Shown here: one piece after another, positions 9,053 to 18,322 of the stretch | How the letters are laid out: each line of letters begins with the position of its first letter | How positions within the stretch are numbered: position 1 is the first letter of the stretch | Assembly: GCA_937996655.1 (NCBI GenBank) | Contig: CALKUK010000013.1 | Span: 124,001 to 188,000 of the forward strand | DNA length: 64,000 bases | From: an uncultured Sphingomonadaceae bacterium | Lineage (GTDB): Bacteria > Pseudomonadota > Alphaproteobacteria > Sphingomonadales > Sphingomonadaceae | Direction of reading: 5' to 3' | Notes under the pieces: model-generated | What the model was told of the DNA's origin: nothing | Databases searched by the model: none | What the model saw: the letters and a program-made list of their open reading frames with translations, nothing else | Translations under genes and position numbers: made by a program

Positions 9053-9847
9053 ATGATCGATCGGAAGGTCAAATCAATCCGCGCCTTGGAGCGCGGGATT
9101 GACGTCTTGCTGGAAGTGCAAAAGAGCGGCGGAATCAGCCTGCATGAGCTTCATTTGCGGCTCGGGCTGGCCAAGGCCACTCTGTTGCGGCTGCTTGTGA
9201 CTCTTTCGTCGCGCGGTCTTGTCTGGCAGCGTCTTGCCGACGGAGCCTATCTGTCGACCGCCCTTGCCTCGCCGGGTTCTCGATCAGATGTGACGGAGCG
9301 TCTGGCCGAAATCGCCTCCCCCTTCATGGTCGAGCTAAGCGAACGCGTGGTGTGGCCCTCTATCCTTGCCGTTCCGCGGATGGACCATATCGAAATCATC
9401 GAAACCAACAGCCCATTGGCACGCTTTGATGCGGCAATTTTGGGGCCAGTCGGCGTCAAACTCAGCTATCTGCATACCGCCACAGGCCGAGCTTATCTGT
9501 CCGCCTGTGATGCGCGGGAGCGGGAGGCAATCATTGCGCGTCTGCAACCGGAAACAGCGACGCCTGAAGACCGCGAGTTACTCGACAACATCATCGCCGA
9601 AACGCGGACACGCGGCTATTCCATGCGGGAGCCCTACCATCCCTGGCCGGACCGCAGTCGGCAAACTGTTTTGCGTGATGGCAAAACGTCCATCGCTGTG
9701 GCCATCATGGCCAATGGCCACGCCATTGCCGCGCTCAACGTGACATGGCCGAGCCGACGGGTCCATGTAGAAGACGTCGTCTCCCGACATCTGGAAACCC
9801 TGCAAGGTATCGCCGACCGCATAGGTCAGGCCGTCGAGTCCAACTAA
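9053..9847 (+). CDS. IclR family transcriptional regulator
   Basis: A 264-residue regulator. Residues about 8-70 form the winged helix (IRALERGIDVLLEVQ, SLHELHLRLGLAKATLLRLL), and residues about 80-255 form the IclR effector-binding domain. It is transcribed away from the carboxylase operon, and the next oxidoreductase gene follows on the same strand about 100 bp later. The likely job is to control one or both in response to an aromatic ligand, since catabolic IclR proteins (PcaU/PobR group) bind such compounds. The ATG at 9053 has only a weak ribosome site (AGG). Confidence 0.9.
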   Translation: MIDRKVKSIRALERGIDVLLEVQKSGGISLHELHLRLGLAKATLLRLLVTLSSRGLVWQRLADGAYLSTALASPGSRSDVTERLAEIASPFMVELSERVVWPSILAVPRMDHIEIIETNSPLARFDAAILGPVGVKLSYLHTATGRAYLSACDAREREAIIARLQPETATPEDRELLDNIIAETRTRGYSMREPYHPWPDRSRQTVLRDGKTSIAVAIMANGHAIAALNVTWPSRRVHVEDVVSRHLETLQGIADRIGQAVESN

Positions 9848-9944
9848 CTGCATTTCATTGCACGAAATCAAATTTGCTTGCCTTGACCGATGCGAAACCG
9901 CACCGAAGCCGACAGGAAATTTCGCGTCGATCAAGGAGAGTATG

Positions 9945-10961
9945 ATGAGAGCTTGGGTATTGAGTGCAGGAGCCTCCTCGCTGGATGATTTGCACCTTGT
10001 GGAGCGGGAAACGCCTACGCCCGGCCCGGGGCAGGTTCTCATCCGCGTCCGCGCCTGCTCCATCAATTTCCGAGATCAGCTGATCCCGCAGGGTCTTTAT
10101 ATGGGGGGCAAAGCCTCTCAGGATGTCATTCTGCTGTCCGATGGCGTGGGGGATGTTGTTGGTGTCGGCACTGGCGTGACACGATTTGTAGCGGGTGACC
10201 GTGTGGCAGGAACATTCTTCCAGAATTGGGACGATGGCCCACCGAATGCCTCTGTAGGTCAGGCGCTGGGTGCAGCACCCGTAGACGGGATGTTGGCCGA
10301 ATATGTCGTTCTGCCCGAAGCTGGGGTAACCCATATCGCGCAGTCGCTAACCTGCGAAGAAGCGGCCACCCTGCCCTGTGCAGGTGTCACGGCATGGAAC
10401 GCCCTGATGGAAGGCCCTCAACCCACCAAGGCGGGCGATACCGTTCTCGTTCTGGGGACAGGTGGCGTCTCCCTGCTTGCGCTTCAGATTGCCAAGGCGG
10501 CAGGCGCTGTTGTGGTGGCCACGTCGTCGTCAGACGAGAAGCTGGCCCGCGCCGTCGCTCTGGGTGCGGATCACACGATCAATTACCGCACCACCGCCGA
10601 TTGGGGCGCGGAAGCCGTGCGTTTAACCGGCGGCCGGGGCATCGATCATGTTATTGAAGTCGGCGGTGCCGGCACCCTCGCCCAATCCATTCAGGCCGTT
10701 GCCTGTGGCGGCGAAGTATCGCTGATTGGCGTATTAACGCGTGAAGGCGACACCTCCCCACGCGCGCTGATGTTCAAATGGGCGAGCATGCGCGGGATAT
10801 TCGTGGGGTCACGCGGCATGGCGGATCGGTTGAATGCCTTTATCGACGCACATCAAATCAAGCCGGTGGTTGACCGCACTTTCGCGCTGGAAGACGCCAA
10901 AGCTGCCTTTGCCTATCAATCGTCACCCGAATTGTTCGGAAAGACGGTGATCACTCTCTAA
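9945..10961 (+). CDS. Zinc-independent medium-chain alcohol dehydrogenase / quinone oxidoreductase-like protein
   Basis: A 338-residue MDR-superfamily protein. The catalytic fold begins MRAWVLSAG, and the nucleotide-binding domain has GDTVLVLGTGGVSLLALQ (about residue 165). The structural zinc cysteines of classical alcohol dehydrogenases are absent, pointing to the quinone-oxidoreductase / NADPH enone reductase side of the family. I start at the second of two adjacent ATG codons because AAGGAG lies 6 bp before it. The stop overlaps the next gene (TAATG), so it heads a short operon with a hydrolase and a VOC protein. The substrate is unknown; aryl ketone or enone reduction fits the setting. 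Confidence 0.85.
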   Translation: MRAWVLSAGASSLDDLHLVERETPTPGPGQVLIRVRACSINFRDQLIPQGLYMGGKASQDVILLSDGVGDVVGVGTGVTRFVAGDRVAGTFFQNWDDGPPNASVGQALGAAPVDGMLAEYVVLPEAGVTHIAQSLTCEEAATLPCAGVTAWNALMEGPQPTKAGDTVLVLGTGGVSLLALQIAKAAGAVVVATSSSDEKLARAVALGADHTINYRTTADWGAEAVRLTGGRGIDHVIEVGGAGTLAQSIQAVACGGEVSLIGVLTREGDTSPRALMFKWASMRGIFVGSRGMADRLNAFIDAHQIKPVVDRTFALEDAKAAFAYQSSPELFGKTVITL

Positions 10962-11695
10962 TGGCAACATTCGTTCTTATTCATGGAGCTTGGCATGGCG
11001 GCTGGAGCTTTGAACAGATCCAGCCGATGCTCGAGGCAGCGGGCCACACTGTCATCGCGCCAGACTTGCCCGGAATGGGCGGGACGGACGAGGAACTGGC
11101 TGCAGCGACCCTGGCACGTTGGGCCGACTTCGTCGCGGACTTATGCATCTCTGCACAAAAGCCTGTTATCCTATGCGGGCACAGCCGCGGGGGCCTCGTT
11201 CTGAGCGAGACGGCAGAACGCATCCCAACAGAGATTGCTGCCCTTGTCTATATCTGCGCAATGATGCTGCCGAGCGGCCTGTCACGCGAACAGTGGCGAG
11301 ACAGGGCTGAGCCTAATCCCAATTTCAGGGCGATCATCCAGCCGCATCCTTCAGGCATTGCGACCGTCATCGACCGCAGCCATGCCGCGCCTGTATTTGC
11401 CCAACTCTCTCCGCCCGATTTGGTGGAGAAGGCGTTTGATCGCCTGATGGCCGAGCCCGATCAACCCCGGTTGACTGAACTGAACCTGTCATCGTCGCGC
11501 TATGGCTCTGTGCCGCGCCACTATATTGAATGTCTTGAGGACAAGACCATCCCCATCAGCGATCAACGCATGATGCAGGACCTTCAACCCTGCATTTCCG
11601 TCACCTCGCTCGATGCGGACCACAGCCCATTCCTGTCCCGCCCGCGCGAACTGGCGGACGCCCTCCTGAAAATTGCAGCGGAGATTGAAGCATGA
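10961..11695 (+). CDS. Alpha/beta hydrolase
   Basis: A 244-residue alpha/beta-fold hydrolase of the EstC/pyrethroid-hydrolase-like group. The oxyanion region is FVLIHGAWHGGW at the N terminus, the nucleophile elbow is GHSRGG (about residue 73-78), and the C-terminal histidine is in DADHSPFLSRP. It overlaps its neighbours on both sides (TAATG upstream, ATGA downstream), so it is part of the oxidoreductase-hydrolase-VOC unit. It may cleave an ester or a beta-keto compound such as an aroyl acetate made by the nearby carboxylase; this substrate is a guess. A second hydrolase with the same N-terminal pattern lies at 25357-26025. Confidence 0.88.
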   Translation: MATFVLIHGAWHGGWSFEQIQPMLEAAGHTVIAPDLPGMGGTDEELAAATLARWADFVADLCISAQKPVILCGHSRGGLVLSETAERIPTEIAALVYICAMMLPSGLSREQWRDRAEPNPNFRAIIQPHPSGIATVIDRSHAAPVFAQLSPPDLVEKAFDRLMAEPDQPRLTELNLSSSRYGSVPRHYIECLEDKTIPISDQRMMQDLQPCISVTSLDADHSPFLSRPRELADALLKIAAEIEA

Positions 11696-12231
11696 CCAAA
11701 ATGGGTTTCGGGCAGGATGTGGGTCGCATCATCCAGACAGCCTATGTGGTGAAAGATATCCATGCAGCCATCGACTGGTGGGTAACGTCTGCCCAAACGG
11801 GGCCTTGGTTCCTCCTCGATCATTTTCTGGCCGATGACCATGTCTATCGCGGCCAAAAGTCCACCGCCGATGTCGCCATTGCCATGGGCTTTGCTGGCTC
11901 CATGTGTATCGAACTGATCCAGCCGCTGGATGACCAGCCGTCAGTTTACAAGGAAACGGTCGATCAGCGCGGCTATGGGTTTCATCACTTGGGCCTTGCT
12001 GTTGCGGATGTGGATGCCGAAATTGAACGCTATCGCGCCAAGGGATATGAGGTCGCGTTTCAAGCCGGCGTGCCGACGGGCGGTGCCGTTGCCTATATGG
12101 ACAATGGCATCAATGATCCGGGCTTTCTGGAATTGATCCCCGCAACGCCGGGCATGGATGAGGTTTTCACCGGTTTCTGGAAGGCCTCTTTGAACTGGGA
12201 TGGCTCAGACCCTATTCGTCCTTTCGCGTAA
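11692..12231 (+). CDS. VOC family (glyoxalase/dioxygenase fold) protein
   Basis: A 179-residue protein with two beta-alpha-beta-beta-beta modules of the vicinal-oxygen-chelate fold. The first begins at IIQTAYVVKDIHAAIDWWV and the second at GYGFHHLGLAVADVDAEIERY. Metal ligands could include the His of FHHLG and the Glu of GFLELIP. It overlaps the hydrolase gene by ATGA. Members of this family include ring-cleavage dioxygenases, isomerases and epimerases, so the reaction cannot be named. Confidence 0.8.
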   Translation: MTKMGFGQDVGRIIQTAYVVKDIHAAIDWWVTSAQTGPWFLLDHFLADDHVYRGQKSTADVAIAMGFAGSMCIELIQPLDDQPSVYKETVDQRGYGFHHLGLAVADVDAEIERYRAKGYEVAFQAGVPTGGAVAYMDNGINDPGFLELIPATPGMDEVFTGFWKASLNWDGSDPIRPFA

Positions 12232-12253
12232 ATTAATTTGCCAAACCGCGAAA

Positions 12254-12276
12254 CATCTGTTTGTCTTACATACAAA
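12254..12276 (-). promoter_or_regulatory. Regulon operator, site 1 (upstream of MFS gene 12320)
   Basis: Read on the minus strand this is TTTGTATGTAAGACAAACAG plus ATG, a member of the eight-site family with core TTGTATG-N5-CAAACA. It lies about 45 bp before the MFS start, a sensible place for a repressor site. See the finding on the shared 19-bp inverted repeat. Confidence 0.6.
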
Positions 12277-12319
12277 TGACCTCCGCAGCAGAACGCGAGG
12301 CGACTGAGGAGAGAGCTGA

Positions 12320-13561
12320 ATGACACGAACCCGCAAATCGGGCGCTTACCAAGCTTTTCTGGTAGGTATTTTAAGCCTAAATTTTGGCATCCTGTTTTTT
12401 GACAGGAATGCCCTGAATTTCCTGATGCCGTTCGTTCAGCCAGACCTGCATCTGAATGACACCCAAGTGGGCATGTTGTCGTCTAGCCTGTCGCTGACAT
12501 GGGCCATTGCCGGGTTTCTGGTGGGGCGCATTTCCGACAAGCTCGGGTCGCGCAAGCCTGTCATCGTTGTGGCGACAATCGCCTTCTGCCTGTGCTCATT
12601 CGTTTCGGGCGTCGCGACGTCCTTCTTGATGCTGCTCGGTGCGCGACTGCTGATGGGCGCCGCAGAAGGCGGCGTCATGCCCGTCAGTCACTCGATCATC
12701 GCCGCCGAAGTCGATGAGGACAAGCGCGGCCTTGCCATGGGCGTTGGCCAGAACCTCGGCTCCAACGTTCTGGGGTCTGCGGCCGCTCCGCTCATCCTCA
12801 TTCCCGTCGCCTTGGCCTATGGCTGGCGGCATGCCTTCTTCCTCGCCGCTGCCCCCGGCCTCATCAGCGCGGCGATCATCTGGTTCTTCGTTAAGGAACC
12901 TTCGCCAGAGGCGTTCCATGGCGGCGACACGCCAAAGGCTACGCTGAAGGACGCTTTTTCGGACCGCAACGTGCAGCTGTGTTCGGTGATTTCCGTTCTG
13001 CTCGTGTCTTATCTAGTCTGCTGCTGGGCCTTTATGCCTCTCTATCTCAGCAATGATCGCGGCCTTGATCCGGACACCACAAAATGGCTCATGGCAACGC
13101 TCGGTATTTCAGCAGGGATTGGCAGCTTCGCCGTCGCCGCCCTGTCCGATCATATCGGCCGCAAGGCCGCGATTGTGGGCTTCTCCCTGCTCGGCGTCAT
13201 CCTGCCGCTGGGTGCGATGTTCTTCACCGGCAGCAGCTGGGTGCTGGCCGCCATCTTCTTCTTTGGCTGGGCACTTAATGGCGTGTTCCCAATCTTCATG
13301 GCGACGATCCCATCAGAGTCCGTCGATCCCCGGCTGACAGCCTCGCTCACGGGTATTGTGATGGGCATCGGCGAAGTACTGGGTGGCGTTCTGAGCCCCT
13401 TTGCTGCAGGCTTGCTGTCCGACAGCTATGGTCGTTCGGCGGTGCTTTGGATGATGCTTGGCCTCACCATCTGTGCAGCCATTGTTGGCCTTGGATTGAG
13501 AGAAACGGCACCGCGCGTGCTCGCACGTCGCAAGCAAGCTGGCACACCCGCCATTGCCTAA
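12320..13561 (+). CDS. MFS transporter
   Basis: A 413-residue major facilitator protein with about twelve hydrophobic segments. The loop between segments 2 and 3 has GRISDKLGSRKP, the MFS signature, and a similar motif recurs in the second half (SDHIGRKAA). The class resembles anion/aromatic acid proton symporters (ACS/AAHS-like). It has a strong ribosome site (GAGGAG) and an operator-like repeat about 45 bp upstream. It probably imports an aromatic acid or ketone used by the surrounding enzymes. Confidence 0.88.
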   Translation: MTRTRKSGAYQAFLVGILSLNFGILFFDRNALNFLMPFVQPDLHLNDTQVGMLSSSLSLTWAIAGFLVGRISDKLGSRKPVIVVATIAFCLCSFVSGVATSFLMLLGARLLMGAAEGGVMPVSHSIIAAEVDEDKRGLAMGVGQNLGSNVLGSAAAPLILIPVALAYGWRHAFFLAAAPGLISAAIIWFFVKEPSPEAFHGGDTPKATLKDAFSDRNVQLCSVISVLLVSYLVCCWAFMPLYLSNDRGLDPDTTKWLMATLGISAGIGSFAVAALSDHIGRKAAIVGFSLLGVILPLGAMFFTGSSWVLAAIFFFGWALNGVFPIFMATIPSESVDPRLTASLTGIVMGIGEVLGGVLSPFAAGLLSDSYGRSAVLWMMLGLTICAAIVGLGLRETAPRVLARRKQAGTPAIA

Positions 13562-13597
13562 GGGGGCTGCAGCCCTGACCCCGATGAGGAGGACAGC

Positions 13598-14530
13598 ATG
13601 AGCGTAATTGAACGTTTTGCGACCGACAGCGTGTCTCCTCCGGAAAGGCTGGATTTCTGGAACCGTGTGACCGGCGAGACCTTTCCCGGCCTCGCCATCG
13701 ATTCATCGTCGGATAATTTTTCCGCCAATATGTCCCGCTGGCAATTGGGCGATCTGACCATGATCCGCCCTATTTCTCAGCAGGCCCGCGTTCAGCGCTG
13801 GAAAGATGGCGTGATGGAACGGCCCGACCGCGTCATCATCCACCTTCAGCATCGCGGCCATTCCCTCAACGGCCAATGGCAGCGTGAGGCAAAGCTTATG
13901 TCCGGCGATCTGACACTCTGCTACGCAGCGGACAGTTATTACACCGACTTGTCGGACAGGAATGAGATGCTCGTGGTCGAAATGTCCCGCGCTGCCCTGT
14001 CCTCGCGGATCCCGAACATCGAAGATCATCTGTGCCGCACCATCAACGGAACCGCGCCCGGCACGCGGCTGGTCCATGATTTCCTGCTGTCTTTGTGGGA
14101 ACAAGGTGATCAGAGCAACGCAGACCCGGATTGGCAGGAAGGCATCGCCAATGTCTTTCTCGATCTGTTGGCCATCGCCCTCAAAGGATCGGGCTCCGCC
14201 TTGGTCACGCCCAAGGGCACCCGAGACCGGATATTGGCGCTGATCAAGGCAATGCTGGCCGATCCCGAGCTGAAAACAGGGGTGATCGCCACGGAACTCG
14301 GAATTTCTTTGCGCACCGTGCAAAATGTTTTTGCAGCGATGGGCACCACCCCGAGCGCCTATATTCTCGATCGCAGGCTCCAGAAAGCCTCGGAAAAGCT
14401 TGAGATAGACCGGACTCAGAGCATCACAGAGGTGGCCTATGCCACTGGTTTCAATGACAGTGCATATTTCACTAGGTGCTTTCGCCAAAGATTTGGCACG
14501 ACACCACGCCAGTGGAGAGGGCACAGATAA
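13598..14530 (+). CDS. AraC family transcriptional regulator
   Basis: A 310-residue regulator with an N-terminal AraC-binding-domain-like ligand region (AraC-type, FeaR-like) and a C-terminal pair of helix-turn-helix motifs from about residue 215. The second HTH reads ITEVAYATGFNDSAYFTRCFRQ, the classic AraC signature. AGGAGG lies before the ATG. It is followed directly by a set of 21-bp-spaced direct repeats and then the TonB-dependent receptor gene, so it most likely activates the receptor and the operon behind it. Confidence 0.92.
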   Translation: MSVIERFATDSVSPPERLDFWNRVTGETFPGLAIDSSSDNFSANMSRWQLGDLTMIRPISQQARVQRWKDGVMERPDRVIIHLQHRGHSLNGQWQREAKLMSGDLTLCYAADSYYTDLSDRNEMLVVEMSRAALSSRIPNIEDHLCRTINGTAPGTRLVHDFLLSLWEQGDQSNADPDWQEGIANVFLDLLAIALKGSGSALVTPKGTRDRILALIKAMLADPELKTGVIATELGISLRTVQNVFAAMGTTPSAYILDRRLQKASEKLEIDRTQSITEVAYATGFNDSAYFTRCFRQRFGTTPRQWRGHR

Positions 14531-14538
14531 AACATCTT

Positions 14539-14589
14539 CGCGTGAGTCCTATTGGTTTGCGCGTGAGTACAAGACCGGAAAACGTGAAA
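14539..14589 (+). promoter_or_regulatory. Tandem direct repeats spaced 21 bp, candidate AraC-family operator
   Basis: CGCGTGAGT occurs at 14539-14547 and again at 14560-14568, exactly 21 bp (two helical turns) apart. A third degenerate copy, AACGTGAAA, begins at 14581, again 21 bp on. A CATAAT -10-like hexamer follows at 14594-14599. Direct repeats with two-turn spacing are the standard binding layout of AraC proteins. The array lies between the AraC gene and the receptor gene. Confidence 0.65.
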
Positions 14590-14656
14590 GTCGCATAATC
14601 CGGTCTTCCATACTGTCGGAAATATATCGGCAGATTATTCAGGAAGGGGAATTGCC

Positions 14657-17169
14657 ATGAAGCTCAAGTTCGCCGCCCTTGCCGCAACCGCACTGTGCAC
14701 CACAGTGGCGCTGCCGGCATTTGCGCAGGAAGCCCAGTCAGACGATGGCGGCATCGCCGAAATCGTCGTTACCGCGCAAAAGCGCGCTAAAACGTCCAGG
14801 ACGTGCCGATCGCCATTTCGGCGTTCACGGCTGAAGCGATGCAGGAACGTGGCGTCACCGACGTGTCGTCGCTGTCGAACCTTGCTCCGAACGTCACTCT
14901 TGACGCAGGCACGCCTTTCTCTGGTTCGGGTGCCGTTCTCGCCGCCTACATCCGCGGCATCGGCGCAAACGACTTTGCGTTCAACATCGATCCGGGCGTT
15001 GGCGTCTATCTCGATGGCGTTTACCTCGCCCGTTCGGTCGGCGCGAACCAGGAACTGCCTGACGTTGATCGGGTCGAAGTCCTGAAGGGCCCACAGGGCA
15101 CCCTGTTCGGCCGTAACACCATCGGCGGCGCAATCTCCATCGTCACGCACACACCGGGCGACAAGTTCCGCTTTGTGGGCGACGTCACGACCGGCAGCTT
15201 CAGCCTGATGCAGGCCCGCGGCACGGTTGATCTTCCCATCACGGAAGGTCTGTCATCCTCGGTCGCCTTCTCGATCAAGAACCGCAACGGTTATCTGAAG
15301 CGCATCCCCTTCCCGGGCGGCATCAACTTCAACAACCCGCCTGTTACATCCTACAAGGCAGCCGGTTTCGGCAACATTGGCTATGGCACGGAAGGTGGCG
15401 AAGACACCTGGAACCTGCGTACCAAGCTGAACTTTGACAATGGCGGGGCCTTCAAGGCAACGCTGTCGGGCGACTACAGCAAGATCAACAATGAGCAGAT
15501 CGCCAACACGCTGATCAAGACCGTTCCGTTCGTCTTTGCTGGCACCTACAACTGCGCTCTCATCGCATCTAGCGATCCGAGCTGCGGTGCTGGCCCACCG
15601 TCATTCGCTTTCATCGGCGGCATTGGTGGTCTGAACGGTATTGCTGACAATCCCTCGCCCTACGGCGTCAACGTTGATGCAAATCCGAACAATAACCGCG
15701 TCCCCTATGACGATCGTTTCATTACGGGCAACATCGACACGTCCTATGCCAACGGCAACAACTTCTCGAAGTTGAAGACCTACGGCACGGCGCTGACCAT
15801 GTCGTACGACCTGTCGGATAGCGTTCAGGTGAAGTCGATCTCAGCCTATCGTGAGCTTCACTGGGTTGTGGGCATGGATCTTGACGGTTCGCCGCTCAAC
15901 TTCCTGCATACCAGCTTCTCGATGAACCAGTGGCAGTTCAGCCAGGAAGTTCAGCTCATCGGCAAGGCGATGGATGACAAGCTGAACTACGTCTTGGGTG
16001 GCTACTACTTCAAGGAAGCCGGTGACCTTCACGACTATGTGACGTTCGCAGAAGGCCTCTTGCAGGTTGACGGCCCGAACAATCTGGCCACCAAGAACTT
16101 CGCGTTCTTCGGTCAGGCTGACTATAAGGTCAACGACCTGATCTCCTTCACGGTTGGCGGTCGCTACACCGACGAAAGCAAGACGTTTGAAGGCTTCCAG
16201 TCCGACGCAAACGGCCTGACCTACAAGATCCTGAACCAGGTCGGCGTGCCGCCCTGCGCCTCGATCACACCGACGATTTCGGACGCTTGCCGCATCGCGG
16301 CCGGTTTCCCGAACGCTGGTCAGCCGCTGCGTTATTATGTCGCTGGAACCCAGGCGAAGAAGTTCAGCAACTTCTCACCCAAGGCCGGCATCCAGCTCCA
16401 CCCGAATGACGACGTGATGGTCTATGGCTCATGGTCACGCGGCTATAAGACGGGTGGTTGGACCACGCGTCTTTCGAACCCGCTGCCCAACGCACCGGAT
16501 TTCGGCGCTGAAAAGGCACAGACCTTCGAACTCGGCGTGAAGTCGACGCTTCTGGATCGCAAGTTGCAGATTAACGCCGCTGTGTTCCAGTCGAACTATG
16601 ACGGCATCCAGCTGAACTTCCAGCAGGGTGTTTCGCCGACCATTCAGAACGCAGGTGCCGCGCGCATCAAGGGTGTCGAAGTCGAGCTGGTTGCAGCGCC
16701 GACCCACGGCCTGACGATCAACGCGGCCATCGGCTATCTGGACGCCAAGTATACGAGCGTCGACGCAGGCGCGCAGGTCGCACCTTCGACCGGCGTGTTC
16801 GGCAACTATGGCGTTGTTCCCGGCGCAACCCTGCCCAAGACACCGAAGTTCAAGTTCAACATTAGCCCGCGCTATGAAGTTGAACTCGGCAATGGTGGCT
16901 CGGTCATCTTCGTTGGGGATTACACCCACACGACGAAGCTGAAGAACGACACTGAAGGCTACTTCCTGCTGATGCGTCCCGCGACGGACGTCGTGAACGC
17001 CAGCGTGCAGTACAAGGCGACGGAAAACTGGGGCATCACCCTCGGCGGCACCAACCTGACTGACGAGCGCTACCTCGTCACCGGCCAGGCGCAGTTCGCC
17101 GGCGGCCAGGCGTACGGCACCTACAGCCGTCCGCGTGAATGGTATGCTCGCTTGAACGTCAACTTCTAA
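14657..17169 (+). pseudogene. TonB-dependent receptor, interrupted by a one-base frameshift
   Basis: Two frames join to give one receptor of about 837 residues. The first part (from ATG 14657) encodes a signal peptide ending in FAQ and the start of the plug, with EIVVTAQKRA. The reading then has to change frame to continue as VPIAISAFTAEAMQERG and on through the whole plug and 22-strand barrel, ending in the usual C-terminal Phe (LNVNF). Restoring one A in the AAAA run at 14789-14792 gives AQKRA-KNVQDVPIAI, the family consensus, so a single-base deletion explains the break. It may be a sequencing error in the short run or a real inactivation. Receptors of this class import aromatic dimers or chelates across the outer membrane. 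A strong terminator follows, then the cupin genes. Confidence 0.85.
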
Positions 17170-17181
17170 GCGAACCAAATC

Positions 17182-17212
17182 GGGGCGGGACCAAAAGTCC
17201 CGCCCCTTTTTT
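17182..17212 (+). terminator. Rho-independent terminator after the TonB-dependent receptor
   Basis: A perfect 10-bp stem, GGGGCGGGAC (17182-17191) with GTCCCGCCCC (17197-17206), closes a CAAAA loop and is followed by six T. It lies 12 bp after the receptor stop and only 15 bp before the first cupin gene, so the cupin operon either depends on read-through or is an attenuated part of the same transcript. Confidence 0.9.
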
Positions 17213-17226
17213 ATCTGGAGAGTAAA

Positions 17227-17760
17227 ATGCCCGAGACCGCCCATTCCGAATTCTGGAAAGATATTAAGCCGGTCGACAAGGTCTTCCGCGAAGGCGGTCT
17301 GCCCGAAGTCTATCTATCAAAAATCGCTGAAGGCGATGAGCGCTATTGGGTACCCATCAGCGAAACCGTCTCTTCAAAGCCGGTCTGGATCAGCCCATCT
17401 AAAAACATGTGGGCCGATGTCCTCATGTCCAAGTCGGCAGGTCTCGTGAACCGTCACTATCACCCCCACCCCATCTGGGCCTACACGATCAGCGGCAAAT
17501 GGGCTTATCTTGAGCATGACTGGACCGCGACCGCAGGCGATTTCGTTTACGAAACGCCCGGCGAAAGCCACACGCTCGTCTGCTATGAGCATGAAGACCC
17601 AATGAAGGTGTTCTTCGTGGTCTCCGGCCCGCTCATGTGGCTTGACGAAGACGGCAACACCGTCGGCCATTACGACGTCTTCGACTATATGAAGGCCGCC
17701 CGTGAACATTATGACGCAGTTGGCATCGGCGCCGACTATGTCGACACACTTATCCGTTAA
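17227..17760 (+). CDS. Cupin, 2,4'-dihydroxyacetophenone dioxygenase-like, copy 1
   Basis: A 177-residue single-domain cupin. Candidate metal ligands are His77 and His79 (NRHYHPHP), Glu96, and His115 in ETPGESHTL. The overall pattern, with LEHDWTATAGDFVYETPGE, matches the 2,4'-dihydroxyacetophenone dioxygenase family, which splits the side chain of hydroxyacetophenones to a benzoate and formate using a single metal. It is the first and most divergent of three tandem paralogues. GGAGAG precedes the ATG. Whether it is an active dioxygenase or an isomerase-like cupin is not known. Confidence 0.82.
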   Translation: MPETAHSEFWKDIKPVDKVFREGGLPEVYLSKIAEGDERYWVPISETVSSKPVWISPSKNMWADVLMSKSAGLVNRHYHPHPIWAYTISGKWAYLEHDWTATAGDFVYETPGESHTLVCYEHEDPMKVFFVVSGPLMWLDEDGNTVGHYDVFDYMKAAREHYDAVGIGADYVDTLIR

Positions 17761-17773
17761 GAGGCACAATTCC

Positions 17774-18310
17774 ATGACCGTGATGACTGCACCACCGTCC
17801 AACAAAGCAGAAATTGTCGATGTCGGCTTCGCACATAAGGCGCTTGTTGATCGGCTTAGCCCGGGTGGTCGCTATATTGATTCCCAATCAGATGATGACT
17901 CGCCCTGGGTTCCCTTTGGTGACAACGCCGCAATCAAACATCTCGCTTTCGATGTCCGCCAGAACCTCTTTTCGAACATTCTGTGGGTAAAGGGCCCCGG
18001 CGTTATTGGGACCCATCTGCATCGCGGCACAATCACCATGGTCTGCCTTGAGGGCAGCGTGCGTTATCTGGAATATGATTGGGTTGCCTCGCCTGGCGGG
18101 CTCATTCTCGAAACACCGGGAGAGAGCCACACCCTCGTCACAGACCATCCCGAAGGCTGCAAGCTCTTTGGCTGGATGCAAGGCCCGATTGAATTTTACG
18201 ACGACACCGGCACCTTGGTCGACACGTCTGACGTGTGGTGGTTCATCCATCATTACGAGACGTACTGCCGTGAAAACAACATCCCCATCAACCCAAAGCT
18301 TTACCTCTAG
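17774..18310 (+). CDS. Cupin, 2,4'-dihydroxyacetophenone dioxygenase-like, copy 2
   Basis: A 178-residue cupin. It has THLHRGT with His81 and His83 as likely metal ligands, the shared YLEYDWVASPGG strand, and ETPGESHTLV with His119. It shares the block SPWVPFGDNAAI and the ending WWFIHHYETYC with copy 3 but not with copy 1, so copies 2 and 3 come from a later duplication. The start is the ATG at 17774 (the frame stays open upstream into copy 1, but without a ribosome site). It begins 13 bp after copy 1 and ends 12 bp before copy 3. Confidence 0.82.
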   Translation: MTVMTAPPSNKAEIVDVGFAHKALVDRLSPGGRYIDSQSDDDSPWVPFGDNAAIKHLAFDVRQNLFSNILWVKGPGVIGTHLHRGTITMVCLEGSVRYLEYDWVASPGGLILETPGESHTLVTDHPEGCKLFGWMQGPIEFYDDTGTLVDTSDVWWFIHHYETYCRENNIPINPKLYL

Positions 18311-18322
18311 GAATTGCGTGCC

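Noticed and set aside
13564..13575. Perfect palindrome GGGCTGCAGCCC between the MFS and AraC genes
   Set aside because: Short, GC-rich, with no T tract and no second copy noticed; expected by chance in GC-rich DNA.
17702..17773. Upstream extension of the second cupin
   Set aside because: The frame is open, but it overlaps copy 1 and has no ribosome site; the ATG at 17774 matches the paralogue's length.
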